Origin: DASPPM01 sp052143835
GTDB lineage: Bacteria > Pseudomonadota > Alphaproteobacteria > JACZXZ01
Length of the DNA stretch: 64,000 bases
Direction: 5' to 3'
Assembly (NCBI GenBank): GCA_052143835.1
Contig: JBKQRV010000042.1
Coordinates: forward strand, 91,306 to 155,305
The notes under the pieces were generated by a model, which was not told the origin of the DNA, did not search any database, and saw nothing but the letters and a program-made list of their open reading frames with translations. Below are positions 52,534-62,291 of this stretch, piece after piece. The position numbers and the translations under genes are program-made. Position 1 is the first letter of the stretch; each line of letters opens with the position of its first letter.

Positions 52534-54036
52534 TCACGGCTGGGCGGTCCGCTCGGCCTCGCTCGGCGCCGAGGAGAAGGGGCCGGGGTTCACCGAGCCG
52601 CCCGTCGGCAGCTGGGAGGCAGCCCAGCCCCCACCGAGTGCCTGGACCAAGGCGACACTCGCCGTCAGGCGGTTTTGCTGGATGGTCAATTCCGTCTCTT
52701 CGTTGCCAAGCGCCGTGATCTGCGCCGTGACGACGCTCGTATAGTCTACCGTTCCGGCCTTGTATTGGTTGAAGATCAGCCGCTCCGCCTCCTTGGCCGA
52801 TTTGACCGCGACCGCCTGCGCCTTGGCCTGCGCCGCGAGGATGCGCAGGGCGGCGAGCTCGTCCTCGACCTGCTGGAAGGCGGTAAGCACGGTCTGGCGG
52901 TAGTTCGCGACACTCTGGTCGTAGCTCGCGCGCGCAGCGTCGACCTGGGCACTGCGCGCACCCCAGTCGAGCACCGTCTCCGCGAACTGGGGCCCGAGCG
53001 ACCACAAGTTGTTCGACGCCTGGAGCAGTTTCGTGAGCTGGTTGCTGAGGTAGCCAACGGAGGCCGAGAGGGTGAGATCGGGATAATAGGCGGCGATGGC
53101 GACGCCGATCTGCGCGTTCGCCGCGGCGACCAGGCGCTCGGCGGCGGCGATATCGGGACGGCGCTCGAGCAGGGCCGAGGGCATTCCCGGCGGCACCACG
53201 GGTATCTCGGTGATCAATCGCTTGACGGGCGCTATCGCGAAATCCGCCGGCGGCTTGCCGATCAGCACGGCAATCGAGTGCTCGAGCTGCGAGCGCTGGA
53301 CGCCGACGTTGATCGCCTGCGCCTGGGTGGCCTCGAGCTGCGTCTCGGCCTGGGCCACGTCCGAACGCGCGGCCGTGCCCGCCGTATATTTGTTGCGGGT
53401 GATCTCGAGCGAGCGCGCATAGCCCTCCGCGGCGTCATCGAGCAGGTCCTTGAGCTCGTCCTCCACGCGAAGCTGGAAGTAGGCGGTGGCAAGGGCGGCC
53501 TGCGCCGAGAGGCGCGCCGAGGCGAGGTCGCCGGCACTCGCCTGAGCATTCGCCACGTCGCTCTCGATGGTGCGGCGGATGCGTCCCCAGACGTCGAGGT
53601 CCCAAGTGGTGCCGAGGGTGAGCTCGTACAGGCTGACCGCCGGTGGCGCGCCATGGGCCGAGGAACCGCTTCCGCCGCCCGCGCTCGCCTTGGAGCGCGT
53701 CGTTGAGCCGTTGAACGTAATGGTGGGAAAGAGTGCCGCTTGCGCTTGTTGGACGACCGCGACGGCCGCGCGATAGGCGGCTTCGGATGCCTTGAGGTTC
53801 TGGTTCGAGACCTCGACCTGCCGCGCCAGCCCGTCGAGCACCGCATCCTGGTAGATCGACCACCAGGGACCGCGGTCCGCGGCGTCCTGCGGCTGGCCGA
53901 GCTTCCAGCCCGCGACCTCTTTGTAGGCGGCGGGGGCTGTGACCGTGGGCCGAACGTAATCCGGCCCCACCGTGCAGGCGGCAAGAGTTGCGGCGAGGGC
54001 CGCCGCCGCGAGCAATCGTCTATGACAACGCGCCAT
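52534..54036 (-). CDS. RND outer-membrane lipoprotein (NodT/OprM family)
   Basis: 500-aa outer-membrane efflux channel. The signal peptide ends in the lipobox LAAC with Cys21, and GPDYVRPTV follows, the standard NodT start. Two OEP repeats with the SVGYLSNQLTKLL and IGVAIAAYYPDLTLSAS segments are visible. Fourth gene of the minus-strand RND set, 57 bases after the second permease. Forms the exit duct with the adaptor at 60541-62046. Confidence 0.93.
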   Translation of the reverse strand: MARCHRRLLAAAALAATLAACTVGPDYVRPTVTAPAAYKEVAGWKLGQPQDAADRGPWWSIYQDAVLDGLARQVEVSNQNLKASEAAYRAAVAVVQQAQAALFPTITFNGSTTRSKASAGGGSGSSAHGAPPAVSLYELTLGTTWDLDVWGRIRRTIESDVANAQASAGDLASARLSAQAALATAYFQLRVEDELKDLLDDAAEGYARSLEITRNKYTAGTAARSDVAQAETQLEATQAQAINVGVQRSQLEHSIAVLIGKPPADFAIAPVKRLITEIPVVPPGMPSALLERRPDIAAAERLVAAANAQIGVAIAAYYPDLTLSASVGYLSNQLTKLLQASNNLWSLGPQFAETVLDWGARSAQVDAARASYDQSVANYRQTVLTAFQQVEDELAALRILAAQAKAQAVAVKSAKEAERLIFNQYKAGTVDYTSVVTAQITALGNEETELTIQQNRLTASVALVQALGGGWAASQLPTGGSVNPGPFSSAPSEAERTAQP

Positions 54037-54093
54037 TCCCGCTTCCCCCTCTTCCCGCCACGGCCAGCCTGCGGCGCCCGGCCCGAGATTTGC

Positions 54094-57000
54094 TCATTCT
54101 CCCGCCGCCGCTTCCGGCGCGCCGGGCGAGCGCGTGCGGCGGAAGACGCGCTTGCGCAGGCTCCAGACCCGGAAGCGGTCGAGATAGAGATAGATCACCG
54201 GTGTGGTATAGAGCGTCAGCATCTGGCTCAAAATGAGACCGCCGACGATGGAGATGCCGAGCGGGCGCCGCAGCTCCCCTCCCTCGCTGAGCCCGATCGC
54301 GAGCGGCAGTGCTCCGAGAAGAGCCGCCATCGTCGTCATCATAATGGGACGGAAGCGCATGATGCAGGCGAGTCGGATCGCCTCGCGCGCCTCGAGCTTC
54401 TGGTTGCGCTGGGCGTCGATCGCGAAATCGATCATCATGATCGCGTTCTTCTTCACGATTCCGATCAGGAGAAACACGCCGATGAGAGCGATGATGGTGA
54501 ATTCCGTGTTGCATATCATCAGCGCCAGCACCGCACCCACGCCGGCCGAAGGCAGCGTGGAGAGTATGGTGATCGGGTGAATGTAGCTCTCGTAGAGCAT
54601 GCCGAGAACGATGTAGATGGCACCGAGCGCCGCGAGAATGAGGATGGGCTCGTTGGCGAGCGACTCCTGAAAGACCTTCGCGGTGCCCTGAAAGCTGCCG
54701 TGGATGCTGGACGGCACGCCGAGCTTGTTCATCGTCTCGTCGATGACGCGCACGGCATCGCTCAGCGACTTGCCCGAGGTCATATTGAACGAGATCGTGC
54801 TCGCGACGAAGAGCCCCTGGTGGTTCACCGCGAGCGGCGTCTTGCCCGGGCCGTAATGGCTGAAGGCGGCGAGCGGCACCATGCTTTCGGCCGCGGTCGA
54901 CACCGGCGCGCCGGTCGAGGCGCTGTTCTTGCCGACCGCGGTCAACTGATTCATGGCGAGATTGCGCGCCGCGTCCATGGCAATGGATGCGGCGCTCGTC
55001 ACACTCGTGGCCGTGCTCTTCGACACCGTCCCTGCGACCGCGTTGGTCGATTGCACGCCGCCGACCGCGCCTCCCGAGGTGCTGACGTAGAGCTGCTTGA
55101 GCGTATCGGGGCTCTGCCAGAACTGCGGTGCGACCTCCATCACGACGTGATATTGGTTCAAGGCATTGAAGATCGTCGACACCTGACGCTGTCCGAAGGC
55201 GTCATAGAGCGTATTGTCGATCTGGCTCGCCGTGACCCCCAGCCGCGAGGCGGTGTCGCGATCGATGACCAAATCGGTCTCGAGACCGTTCTGCTGCTGG
55301 TCGGAGTTGACGTCCGAGAGTTCGGGCACATGCTGGAGCGCCTCGGTCAGTTTCGGCACCCATTTGTAGAGTGCGGACAGACTGTCGCCTTGGAGCGTGT
55401 ATTGGTACTCGGCGTTGCTCTGCCGGCCGCCGACATGGATGTCCTGCACAGCCTGGAGAAAGAGCACGGCACCCGGCACCTGCGCCAACTCGCGGCGCAA
55501 CCGGGCGATCACCCTGTCGGCCGAGAGCTTGCGTTCCGAGAGCGACTTCAAGGCGACGAACACGAACCCCGAGTTCGTCTGCCCGCCGCCGGTGAACCCG
55601 ACCACGCTCGCGACCGCCGCGTCCTTCTTCACGATGGCGATGAACTGCGCCAGCTTCTGCCGCATCAGCTGGAAGGAGATGCTCTGGTCGGCCTGGAGGC
55701 CGCCGATGAGCCGGCCGGTGTCCTGCTCCGGGAAGAAGCCCTTCGGGATCGTGGCGTAGAGAACGAAATTGAGGCAGAGCACGCCAAGGAGAAGCAACAT
55801 GGTCGTGCGCGGATGCGAAAGCGCGGTGCCGAGCGTGCGCTCGTAGCCCGCGAGGACGAGGTTGAAGACGCGCTCGCTCGCTCGCGACAGCCAGCCCGGT
55901 CGGCGCCCCGGCTTGGGGGGCGGCAGGCGCGCGCACATCATCGGCGTCGTGGTCAGCGACAGCACCAATGACATCAGGATGGCGATCGACAGCACCATGG
56001 CGAACTCGCGGAAGAGGCGTCCCACGATGCCGCCCATGAGCAGGATCGGAACGAAGACGGCGATGAGCGAGAGGCTCATCGACAGCACGGTGAATGTGAC
56101 CTCGCGGGCGCCGATAAGTGCCGCCTGAAAGCGCGGCATGCCGGCTTCCACGTGGCGGGTGACGTTCTCGAGCACGACGATGGCGTCATCGACCACGAAT
56201 CCGGTCGCCACGGTGAGCGCCATGAGCGACAGATTGTCGAGGCTGTAGCCGAGCAGGTACATGACGCCGAATGTGCCGATCAAGGACACCGGGACCGCAA
56301 CGCTCGGTATGAGCGTGGCACGGATATCCCTGAGGAAAAAGAACACCACGAGGATGACGAGCCCGGTCGCGATCATGAGCGTGTGCTCGACGTCGCTGAG
56401 CGACTGCCTGATGGTGGTCGAGCGGTCCATGGCCACGGTAATGTCGATGTCGGTCGGGATGGAGGCCTGCAGCTGCGGCAGCTCCGCCGTCACCCGATCA
56501 ACGGCGTCGATGATGTTGGCACCCGGCTCGCGATAGAGAATCATGAGGATGGCCGGCTTGCCGTTGGCGATCCCCGCGTTGCGCAGGTTCTCGACCGAAT
56601 CGGTCACCTCGCCCACGTCCGTGAGCCGCACCGGGGCACCGTTGCGATAGGCGACCACCAAAGAGTGGTATTGCTCGGCCTTGGTCGCCTGGTCGTTGTC
56701 GTAGATCTGGTAGCGCAGCGCGCCCTCGTCCATCGATCCCTTCGGGCTATGGGCGTTCGCCGACGCGAGTGCCGCGCGCACGTCCTCGAGACCGATCCCA
56801 TATTTGAAGAGCGCGCTCGGGTTGAGTTCCGCGCGCACCGCCGGCAGCGAGCTGCCGCCGATGGTGACCTGGCCGATGCCGTCCACCTGCGAGAGCTTCT
56901 GCGCCATGATCGACGAGGCGGCGTCGTAGATCTGGCCCTGGGTCAGCGTGCTCGAGGTGAGGGCCAAGACCATGATCGGCGCATCGGCGGGATTGACCTT

Positions 57001-57390
57001 GCGATAGGTCGGATTTGTCCTGAGGCTCGTGGGCAGATCCGCGTGTGCCGCATTGATCGCCCCCTGCACGTCGCGCGCGGCACCGTTGATGTCGCGATCG
57101 AGGCCGAACTGCAGCGTGACGCGCGTCGAGCCGACCGTGCTCGACGACGTCATCTCGGTCACGTCCGCGATCTGGCCGAGATGGCGCTCGAGTGGTGTCG
57201 CGACGCTGGTCGAAACCACTTCGGGGCTGGCACCGGGCAGAACTGCCTGCACCGAGATGGTGGGAAAGTCGACCTGCGGGAGCGGGGCGACCGGCAGCAG
57301 GAAAAAGGCCACACCCCCCGCGAGCGTCACCCCGAGCGTGAGCAGCGTGGTGGCGACCGGCCGGCGAATGAAGATCGCCGAGAAGTTCAT
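54094..57390 (-). CDS. mdtC: RND efflux permease, MdtC-like, with an extra Ser/Thr/Ala-rich insertion
   Basis: Inner-membrane proton-driven pump subunit, 1098 aa. The opening FIRRPVATTLLTLGVTLAGG and the VDFPTISVQAVLPGASPE segment match MdtC; the conserved TM4 run GFVVDDAIVVLENVTRH carries the proton-relay aspartates. Roughly 60-70 residues rich in Ser, Thr and Ala (about 54890-55090) are inserted in the second periplasmic loop relative to E. coli MdtC (1025 aa). It overlaps mdtB by ATGA and would form the MdtB2C heterotrimer. Confidence 0.93.
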   Translation of the reverse strand: MNFSAIFIRRPVATTLLTLGVTLAGGVAFFLLPVAPLPQVDFPTISVQAVLPGASPEVVSTSVATPLERHLGQIADVTEMTSSSTVGSTRVTLQFGLDRDINGAARDVQGAINAAHADLPTSLRTNPTYRKVNPADAPIMVLALTSSTLTQGQIYDAASSIMAQKLSQVDGIGQVTIGGSSLPAVRAELNPSALFKYGIGLEDVRAALASANAHSPKGSMDEGALRYQIYDNDQATKAEQYHSLVVAYRNGAPVRLTDVGEVTDSVENLRNAGIANGKPAILMILYREPGANIIDAVDRVTAELPQLQASIPTDIDITVAMDRSTTIRQSLSDVEHTLMIATGLVILVVFFFLRDIRATLIPSVAVPVSLIGTFGVMYLLGYSLDNLSLMALTVATGFVVDDAIVVLENVTRHVEAGMPRFQAALIGAREVTFTVLSMSLSLIAVFVPILLMGGIVGRLFREFAMVLSIAILMSLVLSLTTTPMMCARLPPPKPGRRPGWLSRASERVFNLVLAGYERTLGTALSHPRTTMLLLLGVLCLNFVLYATIPKGFFPEQDTGRLIGGLQADQSISFQLMRQKLAQFIAIVKKDAAVASVVGFTGGGQTNSGFVFVALKSLSERKLSADRVIARLRRELAQVPGAVLFLQAVQDIHVGGRQSNAEYQYTLQGDSLSALYKWVPKLTEALQHVPELSDVNSDQQQNGLETDLVIDRDTASRLGVTASQIDNTLYDAFGQRQVSTIFNALNQYHVVMEVAPQFWQSPDTLKQLYVSTSGGAVGGVQSTNAVAGTVSKSTATSVTSAASIAMDAARNLAMNQLTAVGKNSASTGAPVSTAAESMVPLAAFSHYGPGKTPLAVNHQGLFVASTISFNMTSGKSLSDAVRVIDETMNKLGVPSSIHGSFQGTAKVFQESLANEPILILAALGAIYIVLGMLYESYIHPITILSTLPSAGVGAVLALMICNTEFTIIALIGVFLLIGIVKKNAIMMIDFAIDAQRNQKLEAREAIRLACIMRFRPIMMTTMAALLGALPLAIGLSEGGELRRPLGISIVGGLILSQMLTLYTTPVIYLYLDRFRVWSLRKRVFRRTRSPGAPEAAAGE

Positions 57391-60300
57391 GACGCCGGGC
57401 TCTCCTCCCCGCCCTCCTCGGGAGCGGCGAGGAAGCCGCCGCCGAAACGGAGGGCGAGACGATCGAAAGCGAGATAGATGACCGGCGTGGTGTAGAGCGT
57501 CAGGGCCTGGCTCACGAGCAGCCCGCCCACGATCGAGATGCCGAGCGGGTGGCGCAGCTCGGCACCCACGCCGGTTCCGATCATGAGCGGGAGGGCGCCC
57601 AAGATGGCCGCCATCGTCGTCATCAGGATGGGCCGGAGCCGCAGCAGGCAAGCCTGGTGGATGGCCTCGCGCGGCGGCTTGCCCTCGTTGCGCTCGGCAT
57701 CGAGCGCGAAGTCGATCATCATGATCGCGTTCTTCTTCACGATGCCGATCAAGAGGACGATGCCGATGATGCCGATGACGCCGAGGTCGCTGCCGGCGGC
57801 CATGAGCGCCAAGAGGGCCCCGATCCCGGCCGACGGCAAGGTCGAAAGGATCGTCACCGGGTGGATGAAGCTCTCGTAGAGCACGCCGAGCACGATGTAG
57901 ACGGTCACGATGGCAGCTAAGATGAGATAGAGCTCGTTGCCGAGCGCCGCCTGGAAGGCGAGTGTCTCGCCCTGGAAGCTGGTCAGGATGCTCCGCGGCA
58001 TGCCGATGTCGCGCTCGGCCTGCTTGATCTCGGTCACCGCGTCGCCGAGAGCGGCACCCGAGCCTAGGTTGAACGACACGGTGGTTGCGGGAAATTGGCC
58101 GAGATGATTGATCTGGAGCGGCTGGATCTGCTCGCTCACGTGCGCGATCGCGGAAAGCGGGACTTGACCGCCCGAGGAAGTGGAGGACGGCAGGTAGATC
58201 GCATCGAGGTTCTTGAGCGAGGACTGGAACGAGGGATTTGCCTCCAGGATCACGCGATACTGGTTCGATTGCGTGAAGATCGTCGAGACGATGCGCTGGC
58301 CGAAGGCGTCATAGAGTGCGTTGTCGATCGTCGCCGGCGTGATGCCGAAGCGCGCCGCACTGTCGCGGTCGATCGTGATATAGGCGGAGAGCCCCTGGTT
58401 CTGCATGTCGCTCGACACGTCCTCGAAGCCAGGCAGCTGCGCGATCTTGTCGACGAGCTTCTGTGTCCAGCTCGAGAGCTCGCCCGGATTGGCGTCCTCG
58501 AGGATGAAGCGGTATTGCGCGCGGCTGATCGTCGCGTCGATGGTCAGGTCCTGCACCGGCTGCATATAGAGCGAAATGCCCTCGACCCCCGCGGTCTCGC
58601 GCTCCAGGCGGCGGATGACCTCGCTCACGTCGGCGCTGCGCGAGTCGTGTGGCTTGAGATTGATCAGCAGCCTGCCGCTGTTGAGCGTTATGTTGGTGCC
58701 GTCGACGCCGATGAACGACGACAGGCTCTCCACGTCGGCATCCTTGAGGACGGCGGCCGCCAAGGCCTGCTGGCGCTCCGCCATGGCGTCAAAGGAAGTC
58801 GATTCGGGCGCCTCGGAGATGCCTTGGATGAGTCCAGTATCCTGTACCGGGAAGAACCCCTTGGGGATCTCGATGTAGAGAAAGGTGGTGAGCACTAGGG
58901 TCCCCACCGCGACGATGAGGGTGAGCCCCTGGTGATCGAGCACCCAGCCGAGGGTGCGGTCGTAGAAGCGGACGAGGGCTTCGAACCATTCGCGATTCTT
59001 GCGCTCGAACAGGCTCTCCTGGGCCGCCGTCCGGTGGCGCACCAGCTTGGCGCAGAGCATCGGCACGAGTGTCAGCGACACGCCGGCCGAGATGAGGATC
59101 GTCACCGCCAGCGTCACCGCGAACTCGCGGAAGAGCCGTCCGACCACGTCGCCCATGAAGAGGAGCGGGATGAGCACGGCGATCAGCGATATGGTGAGCG
59201 ACACGATGGTGAAGCCGATCTGCTCCGAGCCCTTGAGGGCCGCCCTGAGCGGCGGCTCGCCCTTCTCCACGTAGCGCGCGATATTCTCGATCATCACGAT
59301 GGCATCATCGACGACGAAACCCGTCGCGATGGTGAGCGCCATGAGCGAGAGGTTGTCGAGGCTGAAGCCGAGAAGATACATGGCGCCGAAGGTGCCGACG
59401 AGGGAGAGCGGCACCGAGAGGCTGGGGACGACGGTCGCCGGAACGTTGCGCAGGAAGAGAAAGATCACCATGACCACGAGGACGACCGCGAGCACGAGTT
59501 CGAACTCGACGTCCGCCACCGAGGCGCGGATGGTTACGGTGCGGTCGGTGAGCACGGTCACGTCGATGGTGCTCGGGAGCGCCGCCTGCAATTGCGGCAG
59601 CAGCGCCTGGATGCGGTCCACGACCTCGATGACATTGGCGCCCGGCTGGCGCTGAACGTTGAGGATCACCGCCGGGACGGTGTTCATCCAGGCGGCAAGC
59701 TTGGTGTTCTCGGCACCGGAGACGACCTCGGCCACGTCGGAAAGGCGCACCGGCGCGCCGTTCTTGTAGGCGACGACGACGGCGAGATAATCCGCGGCGT
59801 CTTTCAGCTGGTCGTTGGCGTTGATCGTGTAGGCGCGCGTCGGCCCGTCGAAGTTGCCCTTGGGCGTGTTGACGTTGGCGTTGGAGATGGTGGTGCGCAG
59901 ATCGTCGATGTTGAGGCCGTAGGCCGCGAGCTTGCGCGGGTCGAACTGGATGCGCGTCGCCGGGCGCTGGCCGCCGCTGATGCTGACCAGCCCCACGCCC
60001 GGCATTTGCGAGATCTTCTGGGCGAGCCGCGTGTCCGCCATGTCCTCGACCTGGGGTAGGGGCAGCGTCTTCGAGGTGAGCGCCAGGGTCATGATCGGAG
60101 CGTCGGCCGGGTTCACCTTGGCGTAGATGGGCGGCGCCGGGAGGTCCGCGGGCAGGAGATTGCCGGAGGCGTTGATCGCGGCCTGCACCTCCTGCTCGGC
60201 CACGTCCAGACTGAGATCGAGGCTGAACTGCAAGGTGATCACCGAAGCCCCTGCCGAGCTCGTCGAGGACATCTGGTTCAGGCCCGGCATCTGGCCGAAC

Positions 60301-60509
60301 TGGACCTCGAGGGGTGCTGTCACCGAGGAGGTCATCACGTCCGGGCTCGCGCCGGGGTAGAAGGTCTGCACCTGGATGGTCGGGTAGTCGACCTCGGGCA
60401 AGGCGGAGAGCGGGAGGAACTGATAGGCAACGATGCCCACCAGGAGCACCGCCACCATGAGCAGCGAGGTGGCGACCGGCCGCAGGATGAAAATGCGCGA
60501 CGGGTTCAT
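57387..60509 (-). CDS. mdtB: RND efflux permease, MdtB-like
   Basis: 1040-aa permease. The opening ILRPVATSLLMVAVLLVGI and LPEVDYPTIQVQTFYPGASPDVM match MdtB almost word for word. TM4 has GFVVDDAIVMIENIAR with the paired aspartates. The end overlaps mdtC (ATGA). It starts 31 bases after the adaptor gene. A MdtB/MdtC pair is unlike AcrB-type pumps, which use one permease, and E. coli MdtABC exports bile salts and some drugs. Confidence 0.95.
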   Translation of the reverse strand: MNPSRIFILRPVATSLLMVAVLLVGIVAYQFLPLSALPEVDYPTIQVQTFYPGASPDVMTSSVTAPLEVQFGQMPGLNQMSSTSSAGASVITLQFSLDLSLDVAEQEVQAAINASGNLLPADLPAPPIYAKVNPADAPIMTLALTSKTLPLPQVEDMADTRLAQKISQMPGVGLVSISGGQRPATRIQFDPRKLAAYGLNIDDLRTTISNANVNTPKGNFDGPTRAYTINANDQLKDAADYLAVVVAYKNGAPVRLSDVAEVVSGAENTKLAAWMNTVPAVILNVQRQPGANVIEVVDRIQALLPQLQAALPSTIDVTVLTDRTVTIRASVADVEFELVLAVVLVVMVIFLFLRNVPATVVPSLSVPLSLVGTFGAMYLLGFSLDNLSLMALTIATGFVVDDAIVMIENIARYVEKGEPPLRAALKGSEQIGFTIVSLTISLIAVLIPLLFMGDVVGRLFREFAVTLAVTILISAGVSLTLVPMLCAKLVRHRTAAQESLFERKNREWFEALVRFYDRTLGWVLDHQGLTLIVAVGTLVLTTFLYIEIPKGFFPVQDTGLIQGISEAPESTSFDAMAERQQALAAAVLKDADVESLSSFIGVDGTNITLNSGRLLINLKPHDSRSADVSEVIRRLERETAGVEGISLYMQPVQDLTIDATISRAQYRFILEDANPGELSSWTQKLVDKIAQLPGFEDVSSDMQNQGLSAYITIDRDSAARFGITPATIDNALYDAFGQRIVSTIFTQSNQYRVILEANPSFQSSLKNLDAIYLPSSTSSGGQVPLSAIAHVSEQIQPLQINHLGQFPATTVSFNLGSGAALGDAVTEIKQAERDIGMPRSILTSFQGETLAFQAALGNELYLILAAIVTVYIVLGVLYESFIHPVTILSTLPSAGIGALLALMAAGSDLGVIGIIGIVLLIGIVKKNAIMMIDFALDAERNEGKPPREAIHQACLLRLRPILMTTMAAILGALPLMIGTGVGAELRHPLGISIVGGLLVSQALTLYTTPVIYLAFDRLALRFGGGFLAAPEEGGEESPAS

Positions 60510-60540
60510 CTAGGAGCCTGAGGCAGCGGCACGGCCCGCC

Positions 60541-62046
60541 TCATTGTTGGTCGGGCTTCTTGCGGTGCGCGCGCTTCTGCTGCTCGTCCCCGCCCGCGGC
60601 CGCCCTACCCGCGGGATTGGCGCTGCCGGAGCCGGAGGCCGCGGCGGCCGGCTGGCCGGGTGCGGCAGGTGCCGTCGTTGCGCCGCTCCCAGGCGCGGCG
60701 GCGGCCGGCTGGCCGGGTGCGGCAGGTGCCGTCGCTGCGCCGCTCGCAGGGGCGACGGCGGCCGGCTGGCCGGGTGCGGCAGGTGCCGTCGCTGCGCCGC
60801 TCGCAGGGGCAGCACCGGCACTTCCCGTCTCCTCGCGCAGGCTGATCTTGCTGCCTTCGCGTAACTTGTCGGCGCCGTCGACGACCACACGGTCGCCCGG
60901 AGCGAGACCCGAGGTGACCGCAACGTTCTCATCCTCGCTCGGGCCGAGCTTGACCGCGCGCACCGCGACCGTGCTGTCCGCATTGATCAGGTAGACGAAG
61001 GTACCCGGCGCGCCGCGCTGGATCGATGCGCTCGGGATCACGACGACGTCGTGGAGCGTGTTGACGAGGAGGCGGATATTGACGAACTGGTTGGGATAGA
61101 GCGCCTCGTCCTCGTTGGCGAATTCGGCGCGCATCTTCAAGGTGCCGGTCGTGATGTCGATCTGGTTGTCGATGTTGGCGAGCTTGCCGGTCGCGAGCTT
61201 GACCGTCCCGCTGCGGTCGTAAGCCTCCGCCCGCAGGACGGCCCCGGCATGGACCTGCTTCAGGATGGCCGGCAGATTGTCCTCCGGCACGGTGAAAACC
61301 ACCGAGATCGGTTGCATCTGGGTGAGCACCACGATGCCGTTCGCGTCGCTCGTCTGCACGTAATTGCCCTGATCCACCTGGCGCAAGCCGACCTTGCCGG
61401 TGACGGGTGCCGTGATGTGGCAGTAGGCGATATTGAGTTTGGCGGTGTCGATCTGCGCCTGATCCGTCTTGACCGAGCCGATGAGCTGCCCGACGGTCGC
61501 CACCTGGGTATCCAAGGTCTGCGTGGCGATCGAATCCTGTTTGACCAGGACTTTGTAGCGCTCGAGGTCGAGCTGCGCGTCCTTGAGCGTGGCCTGGTCC
61601 TTGGCGAGCTGGCCTTGCGCCTGCTCAAGTGCGAGCTGATAGGGCCGCGCATCGATCTCGGCGAGGAGGTCGCCCTGCTTGACGATCTGGCCCTCCGTGA
61701 AATCGATGTGCAAGAGCTGACCGTTGATCTGGGTCTTGACCGTGACCGTCGCGAGCGGAGTCACCGTGCCGAGCTGGTTGAGAATGACGCCGATGTCGCC
61801 CTTCTGCGCGACCGCCGCCACCACGGGCATCGTCCCGGTCGCGGCAAAACGGCCGGCGTGGGTCGCGGGTGCCGGACGCGTGTGAATCCACCAGGCAACC
61901 CCGAGGGCCACCACCAAGAGCGCGCCAATCCACAGGAAGCGCCGCCAGGCGGGCCGATGGCGCACTACCGGTGCCTCCTGCCGCACGGGATCGCGCGGCT
62001 TCAGCTTCGCTTCCTCCTTATCTTCTCTACTCGTCAGGTCGTTCAT
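60541..62046 (-). CDS. mdtA: RND periplasmic adaptor, MdtA-like, with repeated Ala/Pro C-terminal tail
   Basis: 501 aa membrane fusion protein. One N-terminal membrane segment (about residues 33-52) precedes the lipoyl, alpha-hairpin and beta-barrel domains, seen in AVAQKGDIGVILNQLGTVTPLATV and YVQTSDANGIVVLTQMQPISVVF. The core ends near residue 400. It is followed by three 19-residue Ala/Pro/Gly/Gln repeats and a basic tail KRAHRKKPDQQ. The tail is longer than in E. coli MdtA (415 aa). First gene of the operon; transcription diverges from the PdxR-type regulator at 62292. Confidence 0.92.
   Translation of the reverse strand: MNDLTSREDKEEAKLKPRDPVRQEAPVVRHRPAWRRFLWIGALLVVALGVAWWIHTRPAPATHAGRFAATGTMPVVAAVAQKGDIGVILNQLGTVTPLATVTVKTQINGQLLHIDFTEGQIVKQGDLLAEIDARPYQLALEQAQGQLAKDQATLKDAQLDLERYKVLVKQDSIATQTLDTQVATVGQLIGSVKTDQAQIDTAKLNIAYCHITAPVTGKVGLRQVDQGNYVQTSDANGIVVLTQMQPISVVFTVPEDNLPAILKQVHAGAVLRAEAYDRSGTVKLATGKLANIDNQIDITTGTLKMRAEFANEDEALYPNQFVNIRLLVNTLHDVVVIPSASIQRGAPGTFVYLINADSTVAVRAVKLGPSEDENVAVTSGLAPGDRVVVDGADKLREGSKISLREETGSAGAAPASGAATAPAAPGQPAAVAPASGAATAPAAPGQPAAAAPGSGATTAPAAPGQPAAAASGSGSANPAGRAAAGGDEQQKRAHRKKPDQQ
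60643..60813 (-). repeat. Three tandem 57-bp repeats inside the adaptor gene
   Basis: Units start at 60643, 60700 and 60757, each 57 bases, opening GGCGGCCGGCTGGCCGGGTG. They encode near-identical 19-aa Ala/Pro repeats such as APASGAATAPAAPGQPAAV. In-frame repeat number can vary by slippage. Confidence 0.85.
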
Positions 62047-62291
62047 GTTGAGCTATTGCCCAAAGGACATCCCTCGCCGCGGCCGCACGCTCGTTCGTCG
62101 CCTCGCCCCGAGGGGCCGAGCCTGCCCGCCAGTATATATGCGAAAGGCCCGATTTCCCTGCCCAAAATCGCCGCGAGGCGCCTGGCCCCGGCCCGGAATG
62201 CCTCGAGAACCGGCCTCGCCCGCTTAACAGGCGAAGGGTTGCGCGGCGCGCGGGCTCGACAGCCGGGCGATCGGCGGCGCATCGTGCCGCC

